Source: Chrysomallon squamiferum (taxonomy: Eukaryota; Mollusca; Gastropoda; Neomphalida; Peltospiridae). From it: a stretch of 37,500 nucleotides of DNA. The notes beneath the pieces were generated by a model. It was not told where the DNA came from, made no database searches, and saw only the letters and a program-made list of their open reading frames with translations. This document shows, piece after piece, positions 37,425 through 37,500 of this stretch; the stretch's first letter is position 1, and every line of letters starts with the position of its first letter. Made by a program: the position numbers and the translations under genes. Where the stretch lies: NCBI GenBank assembly GCA_012295275.1, contig CM022673.1, forward strand, positions 7,115,311 to 7,152,810, given 5' to 3'.

Positions 37425-37500
37425 TCAAAATAACCATATTAAAGGGAAACCTGCTGCTATCGAGGGATCTTTTATATGCACCTTTCAACACAGTGATAGT
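37425..37500 (-). mobile_element. SINE-core-like element, truncated by the window edge
   Basis: On the minus strand the sequence includes AGGTGCATATAAAAGATCCC, followed shortly by CTCGATAGCAGCAGGTTTCC. From memory, this combination (GGTGCATATAAAAGATCC then GGTTTCC) belongs to a conserved core shared by a widely dispersed family of invertebrate, notably molluscan, SINEs. I cannot verify the family name here. The element would extend beyond the right edge, and the portion seen has no pol III boxes. Confidence 0.5.

Overview
The window is a eukaryotic, AT-rich intronic or intergenic stretch that is extremely dense in simple-sequence repeats, with one convincing protein-coding exon. Consensus GT/AG splice sites, long non-coding stretches, heavy (GA)n, (CATA)n, (TCTA)n, (CA)n and trinucleotide microsatellites, and a SINE-core-like element at the right edge together suggest a mollusc. 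The microsatellite style (compound CATA/CA/GA/ATT arrays every 1-2 kb) resembles cephalopod genomes such as octopus. The organism call is an inference; no diagnostic gene is recognised.

Layout. 1-420: a dimeric tandem satellite (about 161-bp period built from two related halves of 71-74 and 87-89 bp), entering from the left edge. 421-3807: AT-rich sequence with a 37-A tract, a CA/CATA cluster holding a two-copy 90-bp tandem duplication, a truncated tRNA-like box pair, and an 18-bp perfect palindrome centred on a full cAMP response element. 3808-4190: a diverged 29-bp-class minisatellite split by a (GA)n tract. 4191-25093: unique sequence alternating with microsatellites, including (GA)n tracts of about 184, 106, 97 and 88 bp, a (CT)n tract of 102 bp, a perfect 63-bp duplication near 15.5 kb and several islands of complex sequence that may be regulatory.

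25094-25847: the single exon, plus strand, bounded by a pyrimidine-rich acceptor and an AAG|GTAAGT donor, ending in phase 0. It is markedly GC- and CpG-rich against its surroundings. From the ATG at 25122 it encodes 242 residues of Ser/Thr/Pro-rich, probably disordered protein with an internally duplicated ESF...D-S/T-aromatic-x-TPP motif and several basophilic kinase or 14-3-3-type sites. The family is not recognised. It looks like the N-terminal cytoplasmic part of a larger signalling, scaffold or membrane protein.

25848-37500: probably the following intron (at least 11.6 kb with no convincing next exon). It holds more microsatellites, a three-copy minisatellite with exact 35-bp period (32981-33085), a satellite-like array of about 83-104-bp units (31361-31970), a 10-bp-arm inverted repeat (34310-34339), and the minus-strand SINE-core-like sequence (37425-37500). 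No rRNA, intact tRNA, CRISPR array, transposase or reverse transcriptase gene was seen.
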